DNA of 58,874 bases from CAZXEU01 sp964639665 (GCA_964639665.1 CAZXEU010000089.1:1-58874); one strand, 5' to 3'. Counted from the first letter of the stretch, positions 8,858-17,927 are shown. The notes: a model not told the origin generated them from the sequence alone. Translations and numbers: made by a program.

Positions 8858-9886
8858 ATGAAGGGCCGCGGAAGGACGTATGCGGACCTGAGGTCCGAAT
8901 TCCGCAGCGGTGCCTTCCAGCCGCTTTATTTCCTTTACGGCTCGGAATCCTTTTTCATGGACGAGTTGCACAGCGAGCTTCTCGCCAGTGCGCTTCAGCC
9001 GCACGAACGGGATTTCAATTGCGATGTCGTCTACGGGCCGGAGACGAATGCGACGGCGGTGCTGGGCCTGTGCACCGCCTACCCCATGATGGCGGCGCGC
9101 CGCGTCGTGGTAGTGCGCAGCTTCGAGCTTCTCAAGGACAATGCCAAGTTTGCCAGGTATGCGGCGTATCCGAATCCGGCGGCCGTGGTGCTGTTAATTT
9201 ACAACGGAAGGCCAAGGTTCAACGCGGAGCCGTACAGGTCGCTTAAGCGGCTGTCGGTGTCTGCGGAATTCCGCCCGCTGTATGACAATGAAGTACCGGC
9301 GTTTGTGGCCGCTCGCCTTCAGGATGCCGGTTGCCGGGCGTCGCAAGACGTATCACAGATGCTGGCAGACTATGTGGGCACGTCCCTGCACAGTGTGGCA
9401 AACGAGATTGACAAGCTGCTCACATACCTGGGAGAGCGGCGCGACCTTGCGCCGGAGGACGTCATTCAGGCCAGCGGCCAGACGCGCGCCTTCAATGTCT
9501 TCGAACTGCAGCGCGCTCTGGGGGAGGGGCGCAGGGAGGAGGTTCATCTCATTGGTGAGCGCATACTGGGGGGAGCCTCCAACAGGCGCGGTGAGGCGCT
9601 GAGGATCGTCTACGTACTCCACAGTTTCGTGGCGAAGCTGTGGAAGCTCCAGGGTTATCGGGGCGGCAAACGGACTTCCAAGGAATTGGCCGCCCACATC
9701 GCTGTGTCGCCGTTTGTGCTCCGGCAGTACCAGTCAGCCTTGCGAAGGACTTCCGCACCGGCCCTTGAAAAGGCATTCGCAGCGCTATTGGCAGCCGACT
9801 TCGAACTGAAGGGCGGATCACGGCGGGAAGAGGGCCTCGTCATTACTCTGCTGCTGCGAAGGCTGCTCGAGAGCTTTTCCTCCTGA
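8858..9886 (+). CDS. holA: DNA polymerase III delta subunit
   Basis: 342 residues, normal for HolA. Recognised by the N-terminal QPLYFLYGSESFFMDE motif, the region VVVVRSFELLKDNAKF, the central DYVGTSLHSVANEIDKLLTYLG segment and the C-terminal clamp-loader helices (LHSFVAKLWKLQGYRGG). The delta subunit opens the beta sliding clamp in the clamp-loader complex. The P-loop is absent, as expected for delta. The stop codon TGA shares its last base with the ATG of the next gene, so translation is probably coupled. Confidence 0.9.
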   Translation: MKGRGRTYADLRSEFRSGAFQPLYFLYGSESFFMDELHSELLASALQPHERDFNCDVVYGPETNATAVLGLCTAYPMMAARRVVVVRSFELLKDNAKFARYAAYPNPAAVVLLIYNGRPRFNAEPYRSLKRLSVSAEFRPLYDNEVPAFVAARLQDAGCRASQDVSQMLADYVGTSLHSVANEIDKLLTYLGERRDLAPEDVIQASGQTRAFNVFELQRALGEGRREEVHLIGERILGGASNRRGEALRIVYVLHSFVAKLWKLQGYRGGKRTSKELAAHIAVSPFVLRQYQSALRRTSAPALEKAFAALLAADFELKGGSRREEGLVITLLLRRLLESFSS

Positions 9887-10503
9887 TGGTGTCCGCGGAA
9901 GCGGAGGGAACCGTCCACCGTGCTTCCGCATTCGGAAACATTCCATTTGCACGCTCATTGGGAAATCTGCACCGCACCAGTTACGGCTCGCTTATGGGAA
10001 GCGGATACCACGGCGAAATTCCGGGGGACAGGGTATTGACGGGCGATTCTTCGACCCCGTGTCTGGACGAATTGCTCTGTGAATATGTGGATGGCACCAT
10101 GGACCGCGTGGTGCGCACCGCCTTCGAGGAATGCATGACAAATGATGCATGCCTCGCGCAACTCGTGGAGCGGCTCCGGTGCATGCGACTGTTGCTCTGC
10201 CAGCACAGATGTCGCGCACCCCGCGACCTGCAGTCCCGGATACTGGAGCGCTTGCAGCGTGAGCTTGTCGTTTCCGCCGACCCGGCGCCTGAACCCTCAC
10301 CGGGCTTTGTCAGGGCGGGCTCCGTGATTGTAGCGCTGTTAATGGCCGGAGTACTGGCGGGAGTGTCCTGGCTCGGTTCTTCCGACAGAACCGAATCCTA
10401 TCCGGTCTACGTTTCCGATACCGGAATCCCGTCCGCCGGTATGGAGGTCATGAGGCAGCCCGAGTACCCGAATCCTGCCGAAGTTGCTGCAAAGGGCCCT
10501 TAG
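9886..10503 (+). CDS. Putative membrane-anchored anti-sigma-factor-like protein
   Basis: 205 residues if the ATG overlapping the holA stop is used; an ATG at 9995 would remove the first 36 residues, which look unstructured. Residues about 60-130 form a helical, cysteine-containing domain (LDELLCEYVDGTMDR, then CLAQLVERLRCMRLLLC). It resembles the N-terminal domain of zinc-finger-type anti-sigma factors but lacks the full HxxxCxxC motif. One membrane segment lies at about residues 144-164, followed by a short outer tail of about 40 residues. No cognate ECF sigma gene is adjacent. The last 10 bases of the frame, including its TAG stop, lie inside tRNA-Val. The anti-sigma role is an inference. 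Confidence 0.55.
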   Translation: MVSAEAEGTVHRASAFGNIPFARSLGNLHRTSYGSLMGSGYHGEIPGDRVLTGDSSTPCLDELLCEYVDGTMDRVVRTAFEECMTNDACLAQLVERLRCMRLLLCQHRCRAPRDLQSRILERLQRELVVSADPAPEPSPGFVRAGSVIVALLMAGVLAGVSWLGSSDRTESYPVYVSDTGIPSAGMEVMRQPEYPNPAEVAAKGP

Positions 10504-10567
10504 CTCAGTGGTTTAGAGCGCTCGCCTCACACGCGAGAGGTCACAGGTTCGAATCCCGTAGGGCCCA
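10494..10567 (+). tRNA. tRNA-Val (anticodon CAC)
   Basis: A full cloverleaf can be folded: acceptor stem GGGCCCT / AGGGCCC with seven pairs, D stem GCTC / GAGC, anticodon stem CTCGC / GCGAG around the loop CTCACAC giving anticodon CAC (valine, codon GTG), T arm ACAGG / CCCGT around TTCGAAT with one A-C mismatch, and discriminator A at 10567. CCA is not encoded. It begins inside the last codons of the preceding open frame. Confidence 0.95.
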
Positions 10568-10613
10568 CAGTATGCCAGGCGTGTCTGTTCCGCTCACCGA
10601 ACTGATCAGAAAT

Positions 10614-12965
10614 ATGCATAACTGCAAAAGAGCATTGTTACTGGTAATGGCCACGGCGTGCCTGCCCGGATTGGCTTGGTCCCAGTCCTTTTTCCAGGCC
10701 GATCCTCCGGTCGCTGCGGCGTTTGGAGGCTCTCTTGCCGCGTGGCAGGACTGGTACTTTGTCGGGGAGCCTGTGAGCTTCAGGCATCCGGGTCGCGTGC
10801 ACATTTACCATCTCGGCGAGGAAGGGACCTGGCAGCAGTCTGCCACGCTCGAGGGGGCGCTCATGGATAGCGGCTTCGGAACAGCACTTTCCGCTGGCGG
10901 CGGCGCGCTTCTCGTCGCGGAAGCGGGTGCGGTGCAGAGTTATTTCCTGGAGGATGGATCCTGGACGGCCGCTGCCGGTCTGGCTGGCAGCGAACTGACT
11001 GCGGCAGCCAGATTCGGGATGGCGGTTGCGACGGACGGTGAGCTGGCTTTTGTCGGTGCGCCTGGAGAAAGTGGCGGCGCGGGTGCCGTGTATGTTTTCG
11101 AGCGTGGCGACGCGGGTTGGACACTGGATGTCAAACTCGAGCCGCAAAACGGAGAGCGGAGCTTCGGCAGTTCCCTGGCATGGTCGCAAGGTCTTTTGCT
11201 GGTCGGCGCACCGGGTAGCGAAGCGGGGTCGGCCACGCTCTTCGGTCGCGATGGCACAAGCGGGGAGTTCTTCGTTTCGGCGAGCTTTGCCGGAAGCGAC
11301 GTGGAGGCAAGCCGCAGCTTCGGCAGCGCGGTCCACCTGTACAGGCGCCTTGCGGTAATTGGAGCGCCGCAGGACCGGCGCCTGAGCGGGTCCGTGCACG
11401 TATTTGAAGGCGCGGAAGGCAACTGGACGCATAGCGGTACCATTGCGCCGGTGGAACAGGAGGCCCGCAGCATGTTCGGCACGGCAGTGCAAGTACGCGG
11501 CGACGATATCTGGATTGGTGCGCCGGGTGCCGGCGGCGGCGTGTACCGGTATGCACGCCGGGAGGAACCAGGCGCCTGGCATAAGCTGCAGGAGTGGAGT
11601 CCGGAATCCGGCCGCACGTCCGACCGGCTTGGCAGCACGGTGGCTGCCGGCGCGAATGTGGTGCTGGCGGGCGCGCCCGGAACCGACTATGGTCTGGGAA
11701 ACGTGATGGTGCTGCAAAGGACAACGGACGGAACCTGGCAGAGTGCGGATGCGCTGGCCAGTGACGTTACGCTTGTGGAGGCCATTTCCGGTGCGCAGAT
11801 CGACTGCGAAGACGGCACTGCTGCCTCGTTTTCCTGTTCGGAGATGGATCTCGTGTCGTTCCTTCCGCTTCAGGAAATGGGTGCAGCCAGGGGCGTGCGC
11901 CTCAATGATGTGTGGGGCTGGACCGATCCGGAATCGGGCAGGGAATACGCGCTGGTGGGCCACCTTGAGGGCGCCGTGTTCGTGGACGTGAGCGATGCGT
12001 CCCGCCCCATATACCTGGGCCAGCTGCCGCGCACCGAAGGATCGCCGGGCAGCACATGGCGAGACATCAAGGTATACAGGGACCACGCGTACATCGTGGC
12101 AGACGGCGCCGGAGCGCACGGCATGCAGGTATTCGACCTGCGGCAACTGCGCAACCTTGCGGAAACGCCGGTGACCTTCGAGGCCACCGTGCACTATGAC
12201 CTGATCCACAGCGCGCACAACATTGTGATCGATGAGGAAACCGGCTTTGCCTTCGCGGTAGGAGCCAGCGGCGGCGGGGAAAGCTGCGGCGGAGGGCTTC
12301 ACATGATCGACATTCGTGAGCCGCAGATGCCGGCGTTTGCCGGCTGCTTTGCCGATCCGACTACCGGGCGGCGCAAGACCGGCTATTCGCACGACGCGCA
12401 GTGCGTCGTGTACCGCGGCCCGGACACGGAGCATCTCGGTAAGCAGATTTGCGTGGGAGCCAACGAGACCGCCATCAGCATCGCGGACGTAACGGACAAG
12501 GAAAACCCGGTAGCCATCGGATCCGGCTCCTATCCGGATGCGGGCTATGTCCACCAGGGCTGGCTTTCGGAGGATCAGCGGTATTTTTATCAGAATGACG
12601 AAACAGACGAGCTCTCCGGCAAGGCGGAGCGCACGCGGACCCTTGTCTGGGACGTGAGCGATCTCGACGATCCCGTAATGGTCAAGGAGTTTTTTGGTCC
12701 CACGTCGGCCACGGATCACAATCTGTACGTACACGGCCAGTTGATGTACCAGACCAACAATGCCAGCGGGCTGAGGGTACTCGATATCTCCGATCCCGAA
12801 GATCCGGTTGAAGTCGGATTCTTCGACACCACGCCGTACGGCACAGACGAGGCAGGCTTCAACGGCACGTGGAGCAGTTATCCCTACTTTGACAGCGGCA
12901 TCGTAGTCGTGACCAGCCGCCGCGAAGGACTCTTCATCGTCAGGCGGCGCACGGTGGACACGTAA
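10614..12965 (+). CDS. FG-GAP-like repeat plus choice-of-anchor-B (LVIVD) propeller protein
   Basis: About 783 residues from the ATG at 10614, chosen because a clean signal peptide (MHNCKRALLLVMATACL, cut near AWSQ) follows it. Another ATG at 10572 adds 14 residues. Residues about 30-385 hold six or so repeats of a pattern like FGxxV...VGAPxxxxGxVYVFE, which resemble integrin-type FG-GAP blades (for example FVGAPGESGGAGAVYVFE). From about residue 392 comes a complete choice-of-anchor-B propeller, closely related to the genes at 1-927 and 954-2513 (VWGWTDPESGREYALVG, HNIVIDEETGF, ICVGANETAIS, YVHQGWLSED). There is no T9SS domain; it ends RREGLFIVRRRTVDT. It starts just downstream of tRNA-Val and is 7 bp before the FAD-DUF1080 gene, so the two are likely one operon. 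Confidence 0.85.
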   Translation: MHNCKRALLLVMATACLPGLAWSQSFFQADPPVAAAFGGSLAAWQDWYFVGEPVSFRHPGRVHIYHLGEEGTWQQSATLEGALMDSGFGTALSAGGGALLVAEAGAVQSYFLEDGSWTAAAGLAGSELTAAARFGMAVATDGELAFVGAPGESGGAGAVYVFERGDAGWTLDVKLEPQNGERSFGSSLAWSQGLLLVGAPGSEAGSATLFGRDGTSGEFFVSASFAGSDVEASRSFGSAVHLYRRLAVIGAPQDRRLSGSVHVFEGAEGNWTHSGTIAPVEQEARSMFGTAVQVRGDDIWIGAPGAGGGVYRYARREEPGAWHKLQEWSPESGRTSDRLGSTVAAGANVVLAGAPGTDYGLGNVMVLQRTTDGTWQSADALASDVTLVEAISGAQIDCEDGTAASFSCSEMDLVSFLPLQEMGAARGVRLNDVWGWTDPESGREYALVGHLEGAVFVDVSDASRPIYLGQLPRTEGSPGSTWRDIKVYRDHAYIVADGAGAHGMQVFDLRQLRNLAETPVTFEATVHYDLIHSAHNIVIDEETGFAFAVGASGGGESCGGGLHMIDIREPQMPAFAGCFADPTTGRRKTGYSHDAQCVVYRGPDTEHLGKQICVGANETAISIADVTDKENPVAIGSGSYPDAGYVHQGWLSEDQRYFYQNDETDELSGKAERTRTLVWDVSDLDDPVMVKEFFGPTSATDHNLYVHGQLMYQTNNASGLRVLDISDPEDPVEVGFFDTTPYGTDEAGFNGTWSSYPYFDSGIVVVTSRREGLFIVRRRTVDT

Positions 12966-12972
12966 ACCCGCC

Positions 12973-15354
12973 ATGCGCACTGCTGCTGCCATCCTGGCAC
13001 TTTCGATTCTTGGGGCCTGCGAGCGGACGCCGCGCACGTACGACGTGGTGATATACGGAGGAACGGCAGCCGCGGTCGCGGCCGCGGTCACGGCCAGTCG
13101 CCTCGGCATGGATGTCGTCGTAGTGAGCCCGGACGTTCACGTCGGTGGATTGACATCGGGAGGACTGGGCTGGACGGACACGGGCCGAAAGGACGCAATA
13201 GGCGGCGTGGCACGCGAGTTCTACGGGCGCATCAAGGCACACTACGACCGGCAGGACGCCTGGACATTCGAGGCCGCATCGGGTTTTGACCGCTATGACG
13301 GGGATGCAGACGCCATGTGGGTTTTTGAGCCGCACGTGGCGGAACAGGTTCTGGAGGCCATGCTGGAGGAGGCTGGCGTACACGTGGTGCGTGACGCGTG
13401 GCTGGATCGAGAGGGCGGCGTCAGTGCGGACGGCGCGCGGCTCACAGCCATAACAACGCTCGGCGGGCAGCGCTTCCGGGGCAGGATGTTCATTGATGCT
13501 ACCTACGAGGGAGACCTCATGGCATCCGCGGGAGTCACCTACACGGTGGGACGGGAAGGCAACGCGGCATACGGAGAAACCCTGAACGGAGTTCAGGCGG
13601 CGCACGCGACCCAGCACCAGTTCAATGCGGACATCAGTCCGTTCGTGGAGCCGGACAATCCGGCAAGCGGGCTATTACCCCGTATTCATGACGGTGGACC
13701 GGGCACGGAGGGAGCCGGAGACGACCGTGTCCAGGCCTACAATTTCCGCATGTGCCTGACCGACGCGCCTCAAAACCGTGTGCCATTTGAAAAGCCGGAA
13801 GCTTACGATCCCCTGCAGTACGAACTCCTGGCACGGTACCTGGATACGGGATGGCGCGGCGTTTTCGGGAAGTTCGATCCGGTGCCGAACCGCAAGACTG
13901 ACACCAATAACCACGGTGCCTTTTCCACGGACAATATCGGCATGAATTACCGCTACCCCGAGGCTTCCTATGAAGAGCGTCGGAACATAGTAGCGGAACA
14001 TGCCGCCTATCAGAAGGGGCTCATGTGGTTTCTCTCCCACGATGAGCGTGTGCCCGGTGATGTGCGCGCCGAGATGAGCAAATGGGGCCTGGCCGCGGAC
14101 GAGTTTGCGGACAACGGCCACTGGCCCCGCCAGTTATACGTGCGCGAGGCCCGCCGCATGGTGAGCAGCTTTGTCATGACAGAGCGCCATCTGCGGCGTC
14201 ACGACCCCACTCCTATGCCTGTCGGCATGGGATCCTACAACATGGATTCCCACAACGTCCAGCGCTACGTGGATGCTCGCGGCTTTGCCCGCAACGAGGG
14301 AGACATCCAGGTAAATCCCGGCGCGCCCTACCCGATAAGCTACGCCGCCATAGTGCCCAGGCAGGAAGAGGGGGAGAATCTGCTGGTGCCGGTTGCGGTT
14401 TCGTCGTCCCACATCGCATACGGCTCCATCCGCATGGAGCCGGTCTTCATGATACTGGGCCAGTCGGCCGCCACGGCGGCGGCCCTGGCCATTGGAGCGG
14501 GCACTTCGGTGCAGTCTATAGACTACGAGGTGCTGCGCCGGCATCTACTTGAGGCCGGCCAAGTCCTGGAACTGCGTGAAGACTGGCAGCAATTGTTCAA
14601 CGGCCGGGACCTCTCCGGCTGGGACGTCAAGATTGCAGGGCACGAGCTGGGAGACAACTTCGGGCAAACCTACCGCGTGGAGGACGGTCTCCTGAAAGTT
14701 CGCTACGACGGCTACGACAGCTTTGACAGGCGATTTGGCTACCTGTTTTATCGGGAGCCGTTCTCGCATTACAGACTGGCCGTGGAATATCGGTTTGTCG
14801 GGGAGCAGGCGCCGGGCCACCCCGGCGCCTGGGCTTACCGCAACAGCGGCATCATGGTGCACGGGCAGCCGGCAGAAACCATGTTGAGGGACCAGAACTT
14901 TCCCGTATCGCTGGAAGTGCAGCTGCTGGGCGGCGACGGAGTAGATGCCAGATCGACGGCAAACCTGTGCACGCCCGGGACGCATGTGCACATGGAAGGC
15001 GAATTGGTGACGGAAGAGTGCATCAGGTCCACATCAAGGACCTATCACGGCGACGTCTGGGTGCGGGCGGAGGTTCTGGTGCTGGCAGATTCTCTCGTGC
15101 GTCACTTCGTGGACGGCGTTCAGGTATTTGAATACACCGCTCCGACGTACGGCGGCGGCATGGTTAACGTATTCGAGCCGGCCGTTAAGCCGGACGGGGC
15201 CCCGGTGACCTCCGGCACGATTTCGCTGCAGAGCGAAAGCCATCCCCTTGATATCCGGAAAGTGGAGATTCTTGACCTGGCGGGCTGCATGGACCCCGGA
15301 TCGCCGTCCTACAGATCCTACTATGTCGCCTCGGATCCGAACGATTGCAGGTAG
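12973..15354 (+). CDS. Lipoprotein fusion: FAD-dependent oxidoreductase plus DUF1080 (3-keto-disaccharide hydrolase) domain
   Basis: 793 residues. A lipoprotein signal ends in LGAC with Cys16, so the protein should be membrane-anchored on the periplasmic or outer side. Residues about 23-520 are an FAD-dependent oxidoreductase of the FAD_oxidored type: dinucleotide-binding start VVIYGGTAAAVAAA, then VGGLTSGGLGWTD, FIDATYEGDLM, and near the end IRMEPVFMILGQSAATAAALA. Residues about 535-785 are a DUF1080 domain (QLFNGRDLSGW at its start, then RNSGIMVHG and SLEVQLLGGDG). Known DUF1080 proteins cleave 3-keto-glycosides after another enzyme oxidises C3. The fusion suggests oxidation and cleavage in one chain, but the substrate is unknown and this is inference. 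Tight downstream of the FG-GAP/LVIVD gene. Confidence 0.85.
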   Translation: MRTAAAILALSILGACERTPRTYDVVIYGGTAAAVAAAVTASRLGMDVVVVSPDVHVGGLTSGGLGWTDTGRKDAIGGVAREFYGRIKAHYDRQDAWTFEAASGFDRYDGDADAMWVFEPHVAEQVLEAMLEEAGVHVVRDAWLDREGGVSADGARLTAITTLGGQRFRGRMFIDATYEGDLMASAGVTYTVGREGNAAYGETLNGVQAAHATQHQFNADISPFVEPDNPASGLLPRIHDGGPGTEGAGDDRVQAYNFRMCLTDAPQNRVPFEKPEAYDPLQYELLARYLDTGWRGVFGKFDPVPNRKTDTNNHGAFSTDNIGMNYRYPEASYEERRNIVAEHAAYQKGLMWFLSHDERVPGDVRAEMSKWGLAADEFADNGHWPRQLYVREARRMVSSFVMTERHLRRHDPTPMPVGMGSYNMDSHNVQRYVDARGFARNEGDIQVNPGAPYPISYAAIVPRQEEGENLLVPVAVSSSHIAYGSIRMEPVFMILGQSAATAAALAIGAGTSVQSIDYEVLRRHLLEAGQVLELREDWQQLFNGRDLSGWDVKIAGHELGDNFGQTYRVEDGLLKVRYDGYDSFDRRFGYLFYREPFSHYRLAVEYRFVGEQAPGHPGAWAYRNSGIMVHGQPAETMLRDQNFPVSLEVQLLGGDGVDARSTANLCTPGTHVHMEGELVTEECIRSTSRTYHGDVWVRAEVLVLADSLVRHFVDGVQVFEYTAPTYGGGMVNVFEPAVKPDGAPVTSGTISLQSESHPLDIRKVEILDLAGCMDPGSPSYRSYYVASDPNDCR

Positions 15355-15404
15355 ATCCAGCGCCGTGCCTTAGGTCTGCGGGATCATTTGCCATTTCACG
15401 TGTG

Positions 15405-15431
15405 TTTCCTGAAGCCGCCTTTCTGAAGCCG
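15405..15431. repeat. Short direct repeat upstream of the primary sigma gene
   Basis: TTTCCTGAAGCCG at 15405 is followed, 15 bases on, by TTTCTGAAGCCG at 15420. The pair lies about 40-65 bases before the sigma factor start codon, in its leader. It could be a regulatory site or chance. Confidence 0.3.
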
Positions 15432-15469
15432 ATACCCAGCCCCTTTTTCGAGACCCCACGACCGTAGAG

Positions 15470-16309
15470 ATGTACGTCCCGCGTCGCCAGCGCATGCTCG
15501 ACCAGTATCTGAAGGAGATCGGACAGATCGATCTTGTTACTCCTGCAGAAGAAGCCGAGCTGGCCCGGCGAATCAAGCAGGGGGACGAGGAAGCGCTGCT
15601 GAAACTGACCCGTGTCAACCTGCGCTTTGTCGTGTCCGTGGCAAAAAAATATCAGGGGCAGGGATTGCACCTCACAGACCTGATCAATGAGGGCAACTAC
15701 GGTCTGATCAAGGCGGCCAAGCGGTTTGATGAAACCAGGGGATTCAAGTTCATTTCCTATGCCGTGTGGTGGATTCGGCAGGCGATACTGCAAGCGCTTG
15801 CCGAGCAGGGCCGGGTAGTGCGTCTACCGCTCAACAGGATCGGGACAATTAGCAAGATCAGGAAGATGAGCGCGCGGCTGGCTCAGCGGCACGAGCGCCT
15901 GCCTAACCTGGAAGAGCTGGCAAACGAGCTCGACATTGATGTCGAGAAGGTTCGGGAGGCCATGCAGCACACGGGACGGCACCTGTCCATGGATGCGCCC
16001 TTCAATGAGGACGACGACAACAGCTTGCTGGACGTGCTGCCCAGTAACGAAGGTGTAGCACCGGACGAGCCGCTGCTGGATGAATCAGTAAAGATAGATA
16101 TCGAGGCTGCCCTGGCCATGCTGCATCCGCGCGAGGCAGAGATTACCCGGCTCTACTTCGGAATCGGCCGGGAGCACCCGCTGACGCTTGAAGAGATCGG
16201 GCAACGATTCGGTCTGACCCGAGAGCGGGTACGGCAGATTAAGGAGAAGGCCCTGCGCAAGCTGCGACAGAAGCATCGCAGGGAGGAACTGAAGGCCCAC
16301 ATCGGCTGA
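15470..16309 (+). CDS. rpoD: Primary RNA polymerase sigma factor (Bacteroidota-type RpoD/SigA)
   Basis: 279 residues. It begins almost directly with region 1.2 (LDQYLKEIGQIDLVTPAEE), so region 1.1 is missing, as in the primary sigma factors of Bacteroidota and relatives. Region 2 is complete (NLRFVVSVAKKYQGQG, DLINEGNYGLIKAAKRFD, FISYAVWWIRQAI), region 3 follows, and region 4 has the helix-turn-helix LTLEEIGQRFGLTRERVRQIKEKA. It directs RNA polymerase to housekeeping promoters. The gene seems monocistronic: it follows the FAD-DUF1080 gene by 115 bp and is followed by a 205-bp gap before tolC. Confidence 0.93.
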   Translation: MYVPRRQRMLDQYLKEIGQIDLVTPAEEAELARRIKQGDEEALLKLTRVNLRFVVSVAKKYQGQGLHLTDLINEGNYGLIKAAKRFDETRGFKFISYAVWWIRQAILQALAEQGRVVRLPLNRIGTISKIRKMSARLAQRHERLPNLEELANELDIDVEKVREAMQHTGRHLSMDAPFNEDDDNSLLDVLPSNEGVAPDEPLLDESVKIDIEAALAMLHPREAEITRLYFGIGREHPLTLEEIGQRFGLTRERVRQIKEKALRKLRQKHRREELKAHIG

Positions 16310-16514
16310 CGGGCAGGTGGTGAGTGACCCGGAATGACCAGGGAGGCGAGTTCGTCAAAGCCGGGCAGCGTGCTACTGCGTCCGCAGTTGCTGCCGATGC
16401 GACCCCTTTCGTAACACCGCGCCGCATTCCCCGTAATGACCATTCTAGGGATGGCACTTAACAGGCGCCGGCGATAGCGGGCCACTACCCCTGGACAATC
16501 CCCCGGACAGACTC

Positions 16515-17927
16515 ATGCCTGACAGTTTCGGTCAAGTTCGCCGCAATTCGAGCCGCTACTTTTGCCGGTGGCCTGCCGCGCTCGTGGCGCTCGCATTCAT
16601 GTCGTCTGCGGCTGCGGCGCAGGATGTGCAGCAGATTACCTTCAACGATGCGGTCCGCATTGCGCTGGACAACAACGTACAGCTCCGGCGCGCGGCCAAC
16701 ACGGTTCGTGCGCAGGAGAACTTGGTGCGCAGTTCCAGGGCCGCCTTCCTGCCCAGCCTGAATCTCTCCTCGGGCTCTTCCCGCTACTATGGTCTGAACT
16801 TCGACCAGATAACAGGCGACCTGGTTACGGTTTCAAGTGACCGTGTTTCGCTGAGTGCATTTTCGAGCATAACGCTTTTCCAGGGTTTCCGCGAATTTGC
16901 CGCGCTCGCACAGGCGCGCATGGACCTGGCGGCGAGCGACCTGACGCATGAGCGCCAGCGCCAGACCGTGGTGTTCCTCGTGATGACGCAATTTCTGGAC
17001 CTCATGCAGAGCCGGGAGGAAATCGCCATCCAGGAGGAGAACCTTGCCGCGCAGCAGCAGCTGCTGACGCAAGTCGAGGAATTCGTGCGCGTGGGCACGC
17101 GGCCCATGGCAGATCTGTATCAACAGCAGGCACAAACGGCGAACGCGGAATTGCTTCTCCTGGGTGCCGAGCGCAGCGTGAGGTTGGCGGAAACGCGGCT
17201 TATCCAGACGCTGTACCTGGATCCGTACGGTACGTACGAATTCGTGAGCCCGGACCTGAGCGAGATGCCGCTGGTGCCTGAGGCCTTTGAAATTGGCGGC
17301 TTGCTTACCAGTGCATTCGAAAGAAGGCTGGACTTGCGCGCGCAGGAGTCTCGAATCGGGGCCTCCGAAGAGGGCATACGCTTCGCTCGCGGCAGCAGGT
17401 TGCCGTCCGTGAGCTTCTCTGGCAGCGCCGGCACCAGTTATTCCAGCGCGCAGCGGCAAAGGGGATTCGGACCCGACGCCGATATCGTCCCGTTTGCGGA
17501 CCAGTTTCGGGACAACCGGTCCCAGAATATCGGACTGAATCTAAGTCTGCCACTATTCAACCGGCTTCGCACCCGGGTGCAAGTGCAGCAGGCCCAGATA
17601 AATCTGAACAACGCGCAGCTGGACCTTGACAATCTTCGACACGACATCGCAGTGGAAGTGCGCCAGGCCTATCTCGAATACGTCAATGACGAAAAGAACC
17701 TCGATGTCACCGAGATACAGCTGCAGTCTGCAGAACAGGCCTTGCAGGCGGAGCAGGAGCGCTACAACGTCGGTGCAAGCACGCTCGTGGAGCTTTCCCA
17801 GGCGCGCGCCAACTATGTCCGGTCCCTGAGCGACCGGTCGAATGCCCGCTTCAATTTCCTGTTTCGCAAGCGGCTTATCGAATACTACACAGGAGTGCTG
17901 GATCCCGGTCGTCCCCTTTTTGAATAG
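16515..17927 (+). CDS. TolC family outer membrane efflux protein
   Basis: 470 residues with a signal peptide whose hydrophobic part is about residues 19-34 (cut near AAAAQ). Two internally similar halves contain the TolC helices: NDAVRIALDNNVQLRRA at the start, FLPSLNLSSG, and in the second half LNLSLPLFNRLRTRVQVQQAQ and VRQAYLEYVNDEKNLDV. TolC proteins form a trimeric channel through the outer membrane and a tunnel in the periplasm. The gene leads a same-strand set with a MacA/HlyD-like adaptor (38 bp downstream) and a MacB-like ATPase, so it is likely the outer-membrane exit of that exporter. Confidence 0.93.
   Translation: MPDSFGQVRRNSSRYFCRWPAALVALAFMSSAAAAQDVQQITFNDAVRIALDNNVQLRRAANTVRAQENLVRSSRAAFLPSLNLSSGSSRYYGLNFDQITGDLVTVSSDRVSLSAFSSITLFQGFREFAALAQARMDLAASDLTHERQRQTVVFLVMTQFLDLMQSREEIAIQEENLAAQQQLLTQVEEFVRVGTRPMADLYQQQAQTANAELLLLGAERSVRLAETRLIQTLYLDPYGTYEFVSPDLSEMPLVPEAFEIGGLLTSAFERRLDLRAQESRIGASEEGIRFARGSRLPSVSFSGSAGTSYSSAQRQRGFGPDADIVPFADQFRDNRSQNIGLNLSLPLFNRLRTRVQVQQAQINLNNAQLDLDNLRHDIAVEVRQAYLEYVNDEKNLDVTEIQLQSAEQALQAEQERYNVGASTLVELSQARANYVRSLSDRSNARFNFLFRKRLIEYYTGVLDPGRPLFE

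Noticed and set aside
10638..13109. An 823-codon open frame on the minus strand opposite the FG-GAP/LVIVD gene
   Set aside because: It has no family wording and no signal peptide, and the sense frame has clear domains. Long antisense frames are expected in GC-rich coding DNA.
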